A stretch of DNA of 59,294 nucleotides, from assembly GCA_017439555.1 (NCBI GenBank), contig JAFSIZ010000156.1:1-59294 (forward strand), written 5' to 3'. The notes under the pieces are model-generated. The model ran no database searches, was not told where the DNA came from, and saw only the letters and a list, made by a program, of their open reading frames with translations. Position numbers and translations under genes: made by a program. Positions 33,677 through 42,407 of this stretch are shown piece after piece. Within the stretch, counting starts at the first letter, position 1. Every line of letters begins with the position of its first letter. The DNA comes from Oscillospiraceae bacterium (lineage in GTDB: Bacteria > Bacillota > Clostridia > Oscillospirales > JAAYXM01).

Positions 33677-35623
33677 TCAAACAGTTTCTTTTATGCGTTT
33701 TCTTGCTATCAACTGCATAACAACCACTATTGCCACGATGCAGACACCGATTATATCTGTGACCTCTCCCGGATAAATAAGCAACAAACCGCCTATAAGG
33801 CTCATTACACGCTGATACCAAGGCATCTTTGTCATGAAATAACCTTCAAGAGATGCAGAAACCGCAAATATACCTATAAGCGAGGTTGCGCAGATAATAA
33901 CAACTTCAACTGCAGATGTATCTATAAACAGCATTGCAGGATTGAGCGCAAATACATATGGAACAATAAATGCGCCTATAGCAAGCTTTGTTGCTGTGAA
34001 CGCAGTCTTCATCGGATTTGCCTGCGCAATAGCCGCACCTGCATATGCCGCCAAAGCTACCGGAGGTGTGAGGTCTGCAACGATGCCGAAATAAAATACA
34101 AAGAAATGAGCAGCTATATCAGGAACACCCATACGCACGAGGATCGGCGCGCAGGTTGCCGCCATTATGCAATAGTTTGCAGTAGTCGGCACACCCATTC
34201 CGAGAACTATGCAGCAAAGCATTGTGAGGAACAGGGCGATAATTACCTGGTTGCCTGCCAACGCAACAATGCCATTGATTATTGTGTTTGCAAGCCCTGT
34301 CATCGTGATCGTTCCGGCAATAATACCTGCAACACCGCAGGCAGCAGCAACAGTAATCATTCCCTGCCCACCGGCAGCAAGAGCTTCCCATATGCGCTTA
34401 GGTGTGATTCTGTTCTCTTTATTGAAGAGACTTACTGCAATCGCCACCAATATTGCAATAGCCGCGGCAAACTGAATTGAATTCTGAGCTGTGCCTACAA
34501 GATAGATGAGAAGCACAAGCGGCGCAAGCAGATATATCTGTTTGAGAAGAGGAAGGAAGCGCGGAAGCTCCTCTTTCGAAAGACCGCGGAGCCCTTCTTT
34601 TTTTGCCTCAAGATGAACTGCAATGAATATGCCTGCAAAATAGAGAATTGCCGGAAGGATTGCACGCACAACGATATTGCTGTAAGGAACGCCGAGATAA
34701 TCAGCCATAAGGAATGCAGCAGCTCCCATAATAGGCGGCATTATCTGACCGCCTGTGGAAGCTGAAGCCTCTGCAGCTGCAGCAAACTCAGGCTTATAGC
34801 CAGTCTTCTTCATAAGCGGAATTGTTATCGATCCGGACCCTACTGTGTTTGCAACAGATGAACCTGAAACCATACCTTCAAGCGCACTTGCCACAACGGC
34901 AACCTTAGCCGGTCCGCCGGAGAAGCCACCGACAACAGCATTTGCAATCTTTATAAAGAAATCTGCAATGCCCGTCCGCTCCAGAAATGCGCCAAAGATT
35001 ATGAATACAACAATAAATTTCGAGCAAACATTTATCGGAGTCGATAATATTCCCTCTTTTCCATAGAAAAGATAATGGACAATATAGTTGAGCTTGCCCC
35101 AAAGCGTCGGGTTAGAAAGGCCCCAGATGAGAGCATAAACTATAAAGCAAGCAGCAACGATAACTATCGGCAACCCAACACTGCGACGGCAAACCTCTAC
35201 GAGCGAAATTATACCAACTATGCCTATGATAATCTGATACCACTCAAAATTTGCACCCTGCTGAATGATAGTCATTGCATTTGCCGCATAATACAAAAAT
35301 GCACCTGTACCGCAAATCATCAGCAAAATATCATACCACGGCATATAATTCGCCTTTTGCACGCCTTTTTTTGCCGGATAAACGAGATATCCGTTGAACA
35401 CTATGAACGCTACGAATGTCGTCAGTCTCAGTTCTTCAAGCCACATCGCAAAGAGCGTTACTCCGATGCAAAATAGAGAAAAGATGGCAAGCACCCAATT
35501 GATAACTATTTTTGGCTTACCTTCCCACACACGTGTGTTCGATTCCCTGTCAAATTTTTTCATTACCGCATCAAGATCCATCGGTTCCTGAACATCCGGC
35601 GCCTTTTTCTTTCCAAAAAGCAC
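33677..35623 (-). CDS. TRAP transporter permease, fused 4TM/12TM (TAXI type)
   Basis: A 648-residue membrane protein in which the small DctQ-like part (four helices, about 44-150) and the large DctM-like part (about 12 helices) are joined, the usual form with TAXI receptors. GSGSITIPLMKKTGYKPEFAA and EASASTGGQIMPPIMGAAAF (about 263-302) are characteristic, as is GMGVPTTANYC near 475. The start is GTG at 35623, with AAGGAGG 7 bases before; no ATG fits. Imports an organic acid or small solute with sodium or protons; the substrate is not predictable. It follows its receptor gene by 75 bases that contain a stem-loop. Confidence 0.9.
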   Translation of the reverse strand: MLFGKKKAPDVQEPMDLDAVMKKFDRESNTRVWEGKPKIVINWVLAIFSLFCIGVTLFAMWLEELRLTTFVAFIVFNGYLVYPAKKGVQKANYMPWYDILLMICGTGAFLYYAANAMTIIQQGANFEWYQIIIGIVGIISLVEVCRRSVGLPIVIVAACFIVYALIWGLSNPTLWGKLNYIVHYLFYGKEGILSTPINVCSKFIVVFIIFGAFLERTGIADFFIKIANAVVGGFSGGPAKVAVVASALEGMVSGSSVANTVGSGSITIPLMKKTGYKPEFAAAAEASASTGGQIMPPIMGAAAFLMADYLGVPYSNIVVRAILPAILYFAGIFIAVHLEAKKEGLRGLSKEELPRFLPLLKQIYLLAPLVLLIYLVGTAQNSIQFAAAIAILVAIAVSLFNKENRITPKRIWEALAAGGQGMITVAAACGVAGIIAGTITMTGLANTIINGIVALAGNQVIIALFLTMLCCIVLGMGVPTTANYCIMAATCAPILVRMGVPDIAAHFFVFYFGIVADLTPPVALAAYAGAAIAQANPMKTAFTATKLAIGAFIVPYVFALNPAMLFIDTSAVEVVIICATSLIGIFAVSASLEGYFMTKMPWYQRVMSLIGGLLLIYPGEVTDIIGVCIVAIVVVMQLIARKRIKETV

Positions 35624-35654
35624 TATATTTCCTCCTTACTTAACACGATAAAAT

Positions 35655-35680
35655 GGCTGCGACGAATATTCGCCGCAGCC
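35655..35680 (-). promoter_or_regulatory. Intercistronic stem-loop between receptor and permease genes
   Basis: Minus strand GGCTGCGGCGAA/TTCGTCGCAGCC, a nearly continuous palindrome followed by ATTTTATC. The tail is too weak for full termination. Such hairpins between receptor and permease genes commonly protect the upstream message so that more receptor than permease is made (inference). Confidence 0.5.
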
Positions 35681-35698
35681 AATATTATGTTTGGCTGA

Positions 35699-36658
35699 TT
35701 AGTCGACCGCTACCTCGACACCCTTTTCAGCAAAGTATTTTGCTGCACCCGGATGGAACGGAACAGTCATACCGCTTGTAGCATTCTCGATGCTGAGCTC
35801 AGCACCCTTTGCATTCTCAGCAGTAATTGCTTCTGCATTATCGAAGATAGCAGCTGTGAGATTGTATACATCATCTTCTGTTGCATCTGCATTTACGATA
35901 AGAGTTGCCTTAACAGTTACAGTCTGAACGTCAGCGTCCTGGCCATTGTATGTGCCAGCCGGAATTGTATGTACTGTGTAGAACGGGCAAGATGCCATAA
36001 GAGCATCAGCAACAGCTCCATCTATCGGAACAAGATATGCAGCATTTGTTGTGCAAAGCTCTGTGATAGCCGGTGTTGGCGGGCCTGCAACGATGAATGC
36101 AGCATCGATCTTTCCATCCTTAAGTGCATCTGCACTGTCAGCAAAAGACTGATACTGAGCCTTGATGTCAGCCTCTGTGAGACCTGCAGCTGTCAGAACA
36201 TCTATTGCATTGAAATAGACACCTGAACCGGGCGCGCCGATTGAAACAGCCTTGCCCTTGAGGTCAGCAACGCTCTTGATTGACGGATCCATTGTTACAA
36301 GCTGAACAGCTTCTGCATAAAGACCTGCAACTGTGCGGAACGAATCGACAGCGCCGTCCTGCTCGAAGGAGCGTGTGCCCTCCCAAGCATATGACATAAC
36401 ATCAGACTGAACTGTGCCGAGCTGATAGTTGCCGGCATCGATACCCTGAATGTTTGCCTTTGAGCCGTCAGTTGAAACAACTGTTACATTGATACCTGCA
36501 TGGTTCATAATGTACTGACCGAGAACGCCACCGTAGCCATAATAGGTGCCGGAAGTTCCGCCTGTTCCCATTGTCATGTTTGAACCAGCTGTGCCTGTGC
36601 ATGCTGACATTGCAAAAAGCATTACCAATGCCAGAATGACCGAGAGTATTCTTTTCAT
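35699..36658 (-). CDS. TAXI family TRAP transporter solute receptor (lipoprotein)
   Basis: A 319-residue lipoprotein with signal MKRILSVILALVMLFAMSAC and lipobox Cys20. The start at 36658 has GGAGG 8 bases upstream; two earlier in-frame ATGs crowd that site. TAXI features are MGTGGTSGTYYGYGGVLGQY (about 30-49), SDVMSYAWEGT, and VSIGAPGSGVYFNAIDVL (about 138-155). It binds the solute outside the membrane and delivers it to the fused permease encoded next. TAXI receptors are little characterised; some bind glutamate or dicarboxylates. Confidence 0.9.
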   Translation of the reverse strand: MKRILSVILALVMLFAMSACTGTAGSNMTMGTGGTSGTYYGYGGVLGQYIMNHAGINVTVVSTDGSKANIQGIDAGNYQLGTVQSDVMSYAWEGTRSFEQDGAVDSFRTVAGLYAEAVQLVTMDPSIKSVADLKGKAVSIGAPGSGVYFNAIDVLTAAGLTEADIKAQYQSFADSADALKDGKIDAAFIVAGPPTPAITELCTTNAAYLVPIDGAVADALMASCPFYTVHTIPAGTYNGQDADVQTVTVKATLIVNADATEDDVYNLTAAIFDNAEAITAENAKGAELSIENATSGMTVPFHPGAAKYFAEKGVEVAVD

Positions 36659-36676
36659 TTTCATTTCCTCCATACT

Positions 36677-36693
36677 CTTGGATTTAATCCAAG
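36677..36693. promoter_or_regulatory. Perfect palindrome in the TRAP operon leader (operator candidate)
   Basis: CTTGGATTTAATCCAAG, an 8-bp inverted repeat about a single T, lies between the -10 (36711) and the ribosome site of the receptor gene. Its position would let a bound repressor block transcription; it could also be a small 5' UTR hairpin. Confidence 0.45.
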
Positions 36694-36710
36694 TTTATTT
36701 TACGAAGAAT

Positions 36711-36739
36711 AGTATACAACATTTTCCTTGTAATTGCAA
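36711..36739 (-). promoter_or_regulatory. Promoter of the TAXI-TRAP operon
   Basis: Minus strand TTGCAA, a 17-base spacer and TATACT. Confidence 0.7.
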
Positions 36740-36904
36740 CAACAATTTACTTGTTTTCTTCAACTATTTAAAATTTATTATATTCTTAACAATTATCATC
36801 TGCCTCTTCACATCGCAGAACACCACTGTTCTCTATAATATAAGAGCAACCACTCTGCTTTATTCCGATGCAAACGCGGGCAATTATTTCTCTCAAAAGA
36901 TGCA
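36740..36904. other. Intergenic stretch with no gene seen
   Basis: Between the TRAP promoter and the terminator of the glycan operon. I see no gene with a ribosome site, no RNA gene and no repeat here. Confidence 0.6.
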
Positions 36905-36953
36905 ACAATAAAAACTGCGAGGCAAGAGATATTTCTCTGCCCCGCAGTTTTTC
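36905..36953 (-). terminator. Terminator of the glycan-utilisation operon
   Basis: AAAAACTGCG ... CGCAGTTTTT stem with further pairing inside (GGCAGAGAAATATCTCTTGCC on the minus strand, trimmed), followed by T-rich sequence. Confidence 0.8.
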
Positions 36954-36961
36954 GCAAAGCT

Positions 36962-38860
36962 TTATTTGTTCTCAAACTCATACCAGCGGTCGGGAATAAA
37001 ATCAGCCTGCTTTTTACAGTCAAGCGGAAGCATAATCCCGAATCCCGGATCATTCCAATAGCTGCTGTCGAAGTTGTGGCTCATATAATAGAGCTCACCG
37101 CTTGGGTCCTCACACTCTTCATAAGGCACATATCTGAAGAAATCATCTTTGCCGAGAAGCGTATAGAAGCATTCCACATCGGAATAGCGGAAGCCCATTC
37201 TCATCATACGGATGTTGTTTCTTGCAGACGGTGTTGTTGCCGCGTCAAGCGCCTTATCATATGCTTTATATACTGCATCCTTATCGATATTGTCCATAAG
37301 GAAAAGGCCTGCTTTGTTAATCTTCACCTGGCCGTCAAGGCAGTCTTCCGCCATTCGGACAATTTCGGCAATATACTCTGCGCCTTCACCGAATATTTTC
37401 GTGAAAGCCGCAAGGTTATCTTCCATCGAAAGCGATGCATCATATCCTGTTCTTGCAAATGTGTAGAAATTGAAGATGTGGTTCCAGAAGTTGAAATACT
37501 CAATCTGAGTGCCGCTTCCGCTGACTCCGACCTCCATACAACGCTTCCAGTTGCTCTGCTGCTCATCTGCCGCAGGGATATAGCGTTGTCTGCAGGAATG
37601 AGTTCCCATAAGATAGTCATAATAAACTACCGTTGCACCCGTCTTTTTCCACTTGAGAAGATTTTCTTCATACGGTGTTCCCGTGATGCAGCTTCCATCA
37701 GGCTTTCCTATTGTGCGAATCCTCAATGTCGCAGATGTTACCGCTTCATCAATAAACAGATTCGGTTCAAGCTCGAGGTTATCCGGACAATCAAACAGAT
37801 TTGAATATGCAAGCATATCAATTCTTATTTCCGGATGCTTTTCGCCGATAATCTTCGCTATCGCGTTCTGTGCGTAAACATAGTTTTCAATGTCGGAATG
37901 TTTACTGCACTCAGGGCAGGTGCAAAGCGGTCTTTTCCCGTCAAGCGGCCAGAGCGCAATTGTGTCTACATTCGGATTTTTTTCAATCCAGCTTACGATA
38001 TTGTCTGCAATTACGCGGACAACATCGGGGTTGCGGCTGCAAAGTATCCACGAGCCGAAATGGTCTGTTACCTCAAAGCGAGTCCCCTCTTCGGTAAGCT
38101 TATAATATTCGGGGTGCGTTTCATAGTAATGCTCCGGGAAATATTGGTTGCCCTTCTGCGGAAGGAACATCGGAATTGCATCGTGGTGTCCTACCGTCAG
38201 GCGGATGCCGCGGCGCTCGATTTCTTCGATGAGCCCTTCTTCCTTATATCTCTCATACACCTTCATCCAGGTGAGGATTCGGTTGTATCTGTTCTTTGCA
38301 AGCCAGTCTATAAACGAGCGGTTGAGGACATTTTCGATTTTTCTGCCGTGATATTCCGAAATCGCCGTTCTGTATGTATTGTCTGCCATTGCCTTTATGT
38401 ATTCTATGCCGCCGAGATCTGCTTTCTCGAGACGCGGAATATATTCACCGCCTGCGATATCGGGATTTACATAGGCAGCAAGGCTGCAGCCGAGATAGCG
38501 CTCAAGCAATTCATACACTGCATAGACAGTACCTCTTTCGCATTCGTTGACGTGCTTGCTGCTGCCTGCGCAGACAATTACATCATCTCCGAACGCGCGG
38601 ATAAACATTCCCTCGGGTCCCGGCACGAGAGCGTCAAAATCTTTGCAGGAAATATATTCTGCGGTTTTTGCGTTTCGCTCAGGTCCGCCGATTATGATTC
38701 TTGCACCGGACACACATTCATTTTCGCTCGAGATATCGACAGCGATTCCATTGAAAATCATTTTAAAATACTTTTCAATTTCCTGCGCCGCGAACAATTC
38801 GCGCGGCGTCGCTTTTTCAGGAATTATAACAGTTAGTTTGCTTTTGCTTGTTATTATCAT
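36962..38860 (-). CDS. DUF4838 domain protein, probable glycoside hydrolase
   Basis: A 632-residue protein. The N-terminal 120 residues resemble the small domain of GH67/GH20-like enzymes (ATPRELFAAQEIEKYF; IIIGGPERN). The rest fits DUF4838: FIDWLAKNRYNRILTWMKVY (about 182-201), WILCSRNPDVV near 272, then ALWPLDGKRPLCTCPECSKH near 303 with a CxCxxC pattern. No signal peptide, so it is cytoplasmic. DUF4838 proteins sit in polysaccharide gene clusters; activities are mostly unknown. Last gene of the cluster. The gap of 111 bases upstream holds its own promoter (38896-38924), so it can be expressed separately. The ribosome site (AGGGTAGG) is only moderate. Confidence 0.75.
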   Translation of the reverse strand: MIITSKSKLTVIIPEKATPRELFAAQEIEKYFKMIFNGIAVDISSENECVSGARIIIGGPERNAKTAEYISCKDFDALVPGPEGMFIRAFGDDVIVCAGSSKHVNECERGTVYAVYELLERYLGCSLAAYVNPDIAGGEYIPRLEKADLGGIEYIKAMADNTYRTAISEYHGRKIENVLNRSFIDWLAKNRYNRILTWMKVYERYKEEGLIEEIERRGIRLTVGHHDAIPMFLPQKGNQYFPEHYYETHPEYYKLTEEGTRFEVTDHFGSWILCSRNPDVVRVIADNIVSWIEKNPNVDTIALWPLDGKRPLCTCPECSKHSDIENYVYAQNAIAKIIGEKHPEIRIDMLAYSNLFDCPDNLELEPNLFIDEAVTSATLRIRTIGKPDGSCITGTPYEENLLKWKKTGATVVYYDYLMGTHSCRQRYIPAADEQQSNWKRCMEVGVSGSGTQIEYFNFWNHIFNFYTFARTGYDASLSMEDNLAAFTKIFGEGAEYIAEIVRMAEDCLDGQVKINKAGLFLMDNIDKDAVYKAYDKALDAATTPSARNNIRMMRMGFRYSDVECFYTLLGKDDFFRYVPYEECEDPSGELYYMSHNFDSSYWNDPGFGIMLPLDCKKQADFIPDRWYEFENK

Positions 38861-38895
38861 TTCAAACGCCTACCCTTTTCGAGTTATTAATTTTC

Positions 38896-38924
38896 ATTAT
38901 ATTTCATATAAATCTTTACTGCAA
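38896..38924 (-). promoter_or_regulatory. Internal promoter for the DUF4838 gene
   Basis: Minus strand TTGCAG, a 17-base spacer and TATAAT, within the only long gap of the operon. Confidence 0.6.
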
Positions 38925-38971
38925 CAACTAATAATTGCCTAAAAGTCCGATTTAATAAATGACTGTAACCC

Positions 38972-40210
38972 CTATATAAAATCCTTCTTCAATTCGCGGT
39001 TCATCTGCTCCATAAACGGTGATATATCATCAAATTCCATCTTTATAACCATATTCTCATGCAGGAATTCTTCTGCAGGAATATTTCCTATGTGCAGATG
39101 CGGCGCATTTTCTTCGCCGTCATAGTCCCAAGGGCTGAAGCAGACCTTCACCTCTACCTCCGCGCCGTTGTTCAAAAGGGTTGCCGACTTCGGCGCAACA
39201 TCAAACGGTTTGAGGATAAAGCCGCTGCAACCGCAGGCAGGCGGCAAATGTAGATAGGCAGTATTTTCCTTTATCGTATAATCAAACTCACCGACCCGAT
39301 AATATTTCGCATCCACGATGCTTTCATATATTCTCTTATACCAATTGCCGACAGTTGAGAAAATCTTTTTCGCCCGCTCGGGAATTCTTCCCTTTTCATC
39401 CGGACCGACATTCAGCAGATAGTTTCCGCCCTTGATAAGCATTTTTGACATCTGCGCGATTATGTATTGCGGCGTGTAGTAATCCTCGTCCCTGCGATAT
39501 CCCCACGCCTGCGCTCCGACAGACTGGCAAGCCTCGCACAGCCTTTCAAAGCTTGCATTCTTAATCCTTTCATCGCGCTCGGGAGTCGAATAGTCGCCCC
39601 TGTCATACCCGCGGTCATTGAAAAGAATATGCGGTTGGAGCGAACGGACAAATTCATTCACCGATTTATCTCTTCTCTCGGGCGGTATATCCCAAAAGAT
39701 CGCGTGTATTTTTCCATAGTTCTCAAGAAGCTCGCACATCTGCTTTTTTATATATTCTATATACAATTCTTCATTTGGCTCATCACCCGGGTTCGGCTCT
39801 TTGAGCTGATGATATTCTCTGCCGAGATTTATGCTGTTCTTATGGTTCCAATCCGGTATTGAATAATATAGCTCGAGCTTTATTCCATACTTTTCGCAGG
39901 CTTCGCTCAGTTCTTTCAAAACATCTCTTCCGAAAGGTGTGTTCATTATGTTATAGTCAGTGTGTTTTGTGTCCCACATACAGAAGCCATCGTGGTGCTT
40001 TGTTGTAAAGCAGATGTACTGTGCACCAGAATCCTTTGCAAAACGCACGATCTCATCGGCATCAAAGCTATCCGGATTGAAGATATCCCGAAGTTTTATA
40101 TATTCGGACTTCGGAATATTCCTTCGAAGCTGATCCTGCTCGTGCCAACCGTTTTGAGCATATACTCCGAAATGAATGAACATTCCGAATCTTTCATCCT
40201 TAAATAGCAT
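38972..40210 (-). CDS. Alpha-L-fucosidase, GH29
   Basis: Releases alpha-linked L-fucose by a retaining mechanism. The 412-residue protein has the GH29 core: RFGMFIHFGVYAQNGWHEQD (7-26), FTTKHHDGFCMWDTKHTDYN (68-87) and the nucleophile region AIFWDIPPER, where Asp174 is at the expected site. GGNYLLNVGPDEKGRIPE near 275 is also conserved. There is no signal peptide, so it acts on imported short fucosides. A C-terminal beta domain is present from about 320. AAGGAAGG precedes the ATG. It is 15 bases downstream of the epimerase gene. A few GH29-like proteins have other substrates, so specificity is likely but not certain. Confidence 0.85.
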   Translation of the reverse strand: MLFKDERFGMFIHFGVYAQNGWHEQDQLRRNIPKSEYIKLRDIFNPDSFDADEIVRFAKDSGAQYICFTTKHHDGFCMWDTKHTDYNIMNTPFGRDVLKELSEACEKYGIKLELYYSIPDWNHKNSINLGREYHQLKEPNPGDEPNEELYIEYIKKQMCELLENYGKIHAIFWDIPPERRDKSVNEFVRSLQPHILFNDRGYDRGDYSTPERDERIKNASFERLCEACQSVGAQAWGYRRDEDYYTPQYIIAQMSKMLIKGGNYLLNVGPDEKGRIPERAKKIFSTVGNWYKRIYESIVDAKYYRVGEFDYTIKENTAYLHLPPACGCSGFILKPFDVAPKSATLLNNGAEVEVKVCFSPWDYDGEENAPHLHIGNIPAEEFLHENMVIKMEFDDISPFMEQMNRELKKDFI

Positions 40211-40225
40211 ACCGTTTCCTTCCTT

Positions 40226-41308
40226 TCAAATTCCATCAAGCATAAGAAGTGCTCTCGGAATGTGGAAAAGGTCTCCGTGAATTCCGTTCCCAATTACATT
40301 TGCGTTCTCATCAAGGTCGCAATAGAACTCCGTCTCGCCTTCGTTCATCAAATATTTTTCCAAAGCTGCCTTTGTTTCTTCGGCATATTCTGCATATTTC
40401 TTTTCGCTAAAAAGCTTTTCCGCAAGGCTATATGCCACAAGAGCTTCCCATTGCGGCCAGAATTTATACTCACCACTACTCTCCGGATTATCAATCTGAT
40501 ATGTAAGCGGCACAAGTCCGAATCTGTCATTTTGGCGGAATTTTGTTGCCGTATCGAGAATTTTCTTCGCAAACAAAGCTTCTTTTGAATCGGGCTCACT
40601 CATATTCTCGCTCATAAGAACCCATGCCGCAACAAAGCTGTCTCCGGGAATGCAGATATTGGCGACACCTTCTGGAGCTTCTCCGACCTTTGTTTTATAA
40701 TCAAGCAACAGGTCAAGGTCATCCCTGAAATAACCGCTGTCCATCATATTTTCTACACTTTTTTTGAAATATGCATCATATTTGCTGTCACATTCCCGCA
40801 TAAACGAAGATGCATAGTGCACAAGCGAATGGACGGCAAACCTGTCCATCGAACCGTATCCTTCTCCTGCACACATCTTATCATAAAGCTGCATTGAGCG
40901 GTCAAAAAAGAGCATTGCCGCCTCTTTGACTTCATCTCGCTTTGTCAGCTTATAAAAGCAGGCACAACCAAGAGCGGCATAGCATTCGGAATGGAGATTA
41001 TCCTTCACTGTTTTTGCCGCACCGTCACGCGATACGACAAACGGAAGCTTTCCTCCTTCCATCGTGCATTTCCGGAGGAACTCAAATATGCTCTCGCATA
41101 TTTCAAAGTATTCTTCTTTGACTCCGTATTCATTGCACGCGGATGAATATGCAAAAAGTGCGCGCGCTTCTCCCCAGATATTCTTATCCGTTGAATTTAC
41201 GTTCCCGTCCTTATCGAGAGATGCGAAAACACCGCCAAAGGAATTATCGGGAATTCTTTTTGCGTGAAACGGCAAAAGCTTATTGAGCAAAATCTCTTTA
41301 TAATTCAT
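40226..41308 (-). CDS. N-acylglucosamine 2-epimerase (AGE) family protein
   Basis: A 360-residue alpha/alpha six-barrel protein. AGE landmarks are the C-terminal FHIPRALLMLDG (about 348-359), EYKFWPQWEALVAYSL (about 275-290) and YGSMDRFAVHSLVHYASSF in the middle. Members interconvert GlcNAc and ManNAc, glucose and mannose, or cellobiose and glucosyl-mannose; others are hydrolases. At 360 residues it is slightly shorter than the usual 390-410. Fifteen bases separate it from the fucosidase gene and 14 from the beta-helix gene, so it belongs to the operon. With nagA nearby, a ManNAc/GlcNAc role is possible, but the sequence does not settle it. Confidence 0.75.
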   Translation of the reverse strand: MNYKEILLNKLLPFHAKRIPDNSFGGVFASLDKDGNVNSTDKNIWGEARALFAYSSACNEYGVKEEYFEICESIFEFLRKCTMEGGKLPFVVSRDGAAKTVKDNLHSECYAALGCACFYKLTKRDEVKEAAMLFFDRSMQLYDKMCAGEGYGSMDRFAVHSLVHYASSFMRECDSKYDAYFKKSVENMMDSGYFRDDLDLLLDYKTKVGEAPEGVANICIPGDSFVAAWVLMSENMSEPDSKEALFAKKILDTATKFRQNDRFGLVPLTYQIDNPESSGEYKFWPQWEALVAYSLAEKLFSEKKYAEYAEETKAALEKYLMNEGETEFYCDLDENANVIGNGIHGDLFHIPRALLMLDGI

Positions 41309-41322
41309 ATACTACCCTCTTA

Positions 41323-42390
41323 TTACGGATTGAATATAAGATTTTCCGTGTTTCCCTCTCGCTTGATGAGATTCACACAACCGTCAAAAGTGTTGACGTT
41401 GCTTATTTTCACATTGTCACCGATCGGACCGACAACGCGGACGGCATTCACGGCGCGAGAGAAGATATTTTTCACAGTGATATTGGATACATCGCCTTTA
41501 TCCGCATCTCTTCCGCCGTATTTTGTTAAATCTCCGATCTTTAAAGAGTTCACTCCGCGCACAAGCTCATCGCGTGTTGCCGAAGTATCCATAATGCCAT
41601 CAACCAGCACGTTATATATCTTTCCGCCACCCTGTGCAAGAATTCTTACCTGTGAACAGAGAGAGGAAGACCTTACATTTCTTACTATGATGTTACATAT
41701 ATCCGAGTTCTTTTCGGGATCTGCAAAAAGCTGCTCCATTCGTCCGTTTGCTGTTGAAGTAATTGCAACGGTATCATCCTCAAGGAATCCCGTAATGTTT
41801 TCTATTGTGATGTTGCGGCATCCGCATCTTATGTCAATACCGTCGGAATTCTTCACGCATATCGAGTCATAATTTTCAAAAAAGTCGAACCCACCCTCAA
41901 CAATCTTGCCGTTTTCATCGACACGCTCGGGGTTGGAGCGAAAATCGAGATTTGCAATATATCCGTTTTCGCAATATATGAAGTTGGTTGCCCACCAGCG
42001 CTGATTGCGAATATGTAGATTCTTTATTTCAAAGCCATCTACTCTTGCAAAGAGGATAAGATTGTTGTTAAATATTTCCGGCATTCCATCTTGGAGTTGC
42101 GTACGTTCTGACAAGCCATTATACTTGCCACCATCGAGAGTGACATTTCCTCTCCCTTCAATTCTTATCCGGCTGTCTTTCTTGCCGAAATTTCTGCAAT
42201 TTGCATTTGTGAACATATTGCAGAAGGTGTCATCCGCCATTCTGAGGTATGCGTTCTCGAGGACGAGATGGAAATCCGAAGGAATGAGAATTGTTTTCTC
42301 TATTTCATAATTTCCGCTTATTACAACACTTTTCTTCGCACTATCTATCTGTTGCTGAATATATGCCGCACCATTTTTCATAAGTTCCAT
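41323..42390 (-). CDS. Right-handed beta-helix protein, GH28 polygalacturonase-like
   Basis: A 355-residue parallel beta-helix protein with no signal peptide. GH28-type landmarks are present in order: NSDGIDIRCGCRNITIENIT (about 185-204, the N-x-D position) and FLEDDTVAITS (about 206-216, the paired Asp). The usual GHG motif is replaced by SSLCSQVRI, so the third active-site position is altered. It may be a glycosidase acting on short imported oligosaccharides, or a related lyase or epimerase. AGAGG lies 8 bases before the ATG. Seventeen bases behind nagA in the same operon. Confidence 0.7.
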   Translation of the reverse strand: MELMKNGAAYIQQQIDSAKKSVVISGNYEIEKTILIPSDFHLVLENAYLRMADDTFCNMFTNANCRNFGKKDSRIRIEGRGNVTLDGGKYNGLSERTQLQDGMPEIFNNNLILFARVDGFEIKNLHIRNQRWWATNFIYCENGYIANLDFRSNPERVDENGKIVEGGFDFFENYDSICVKNSDGIDIRCGCRNITIENITGFLEDDTVAITSTANGRMEQLFADPEKNSDICNIIVRNVRSSSLCSQVRILAQGGGKIYNVLVDGIMDTSATRDELVRGVNSLKIGDLTKYGGRDADKGDVSNITVKNIFSRAVNAVRVVGPIGDNVKISNVNTFDGCVNLIKREGNTENLIFNP

Positions 42391-42407
42391 AGCTTTATAC
42401 CTCTTAA

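Noticed and set aside
33638..34480. 280-codon plus-strand open frame
   Set aside because: It is antisense to the TRAP permease gene, has Cys/Arg/Asn-rich shadow composition and no ribosome site.
37835..38836. 333-codon plus-strand open frame
   Set aside because: It lies fully antisense to the DUF4838 gene, which has a good start, family match and codon pattern.
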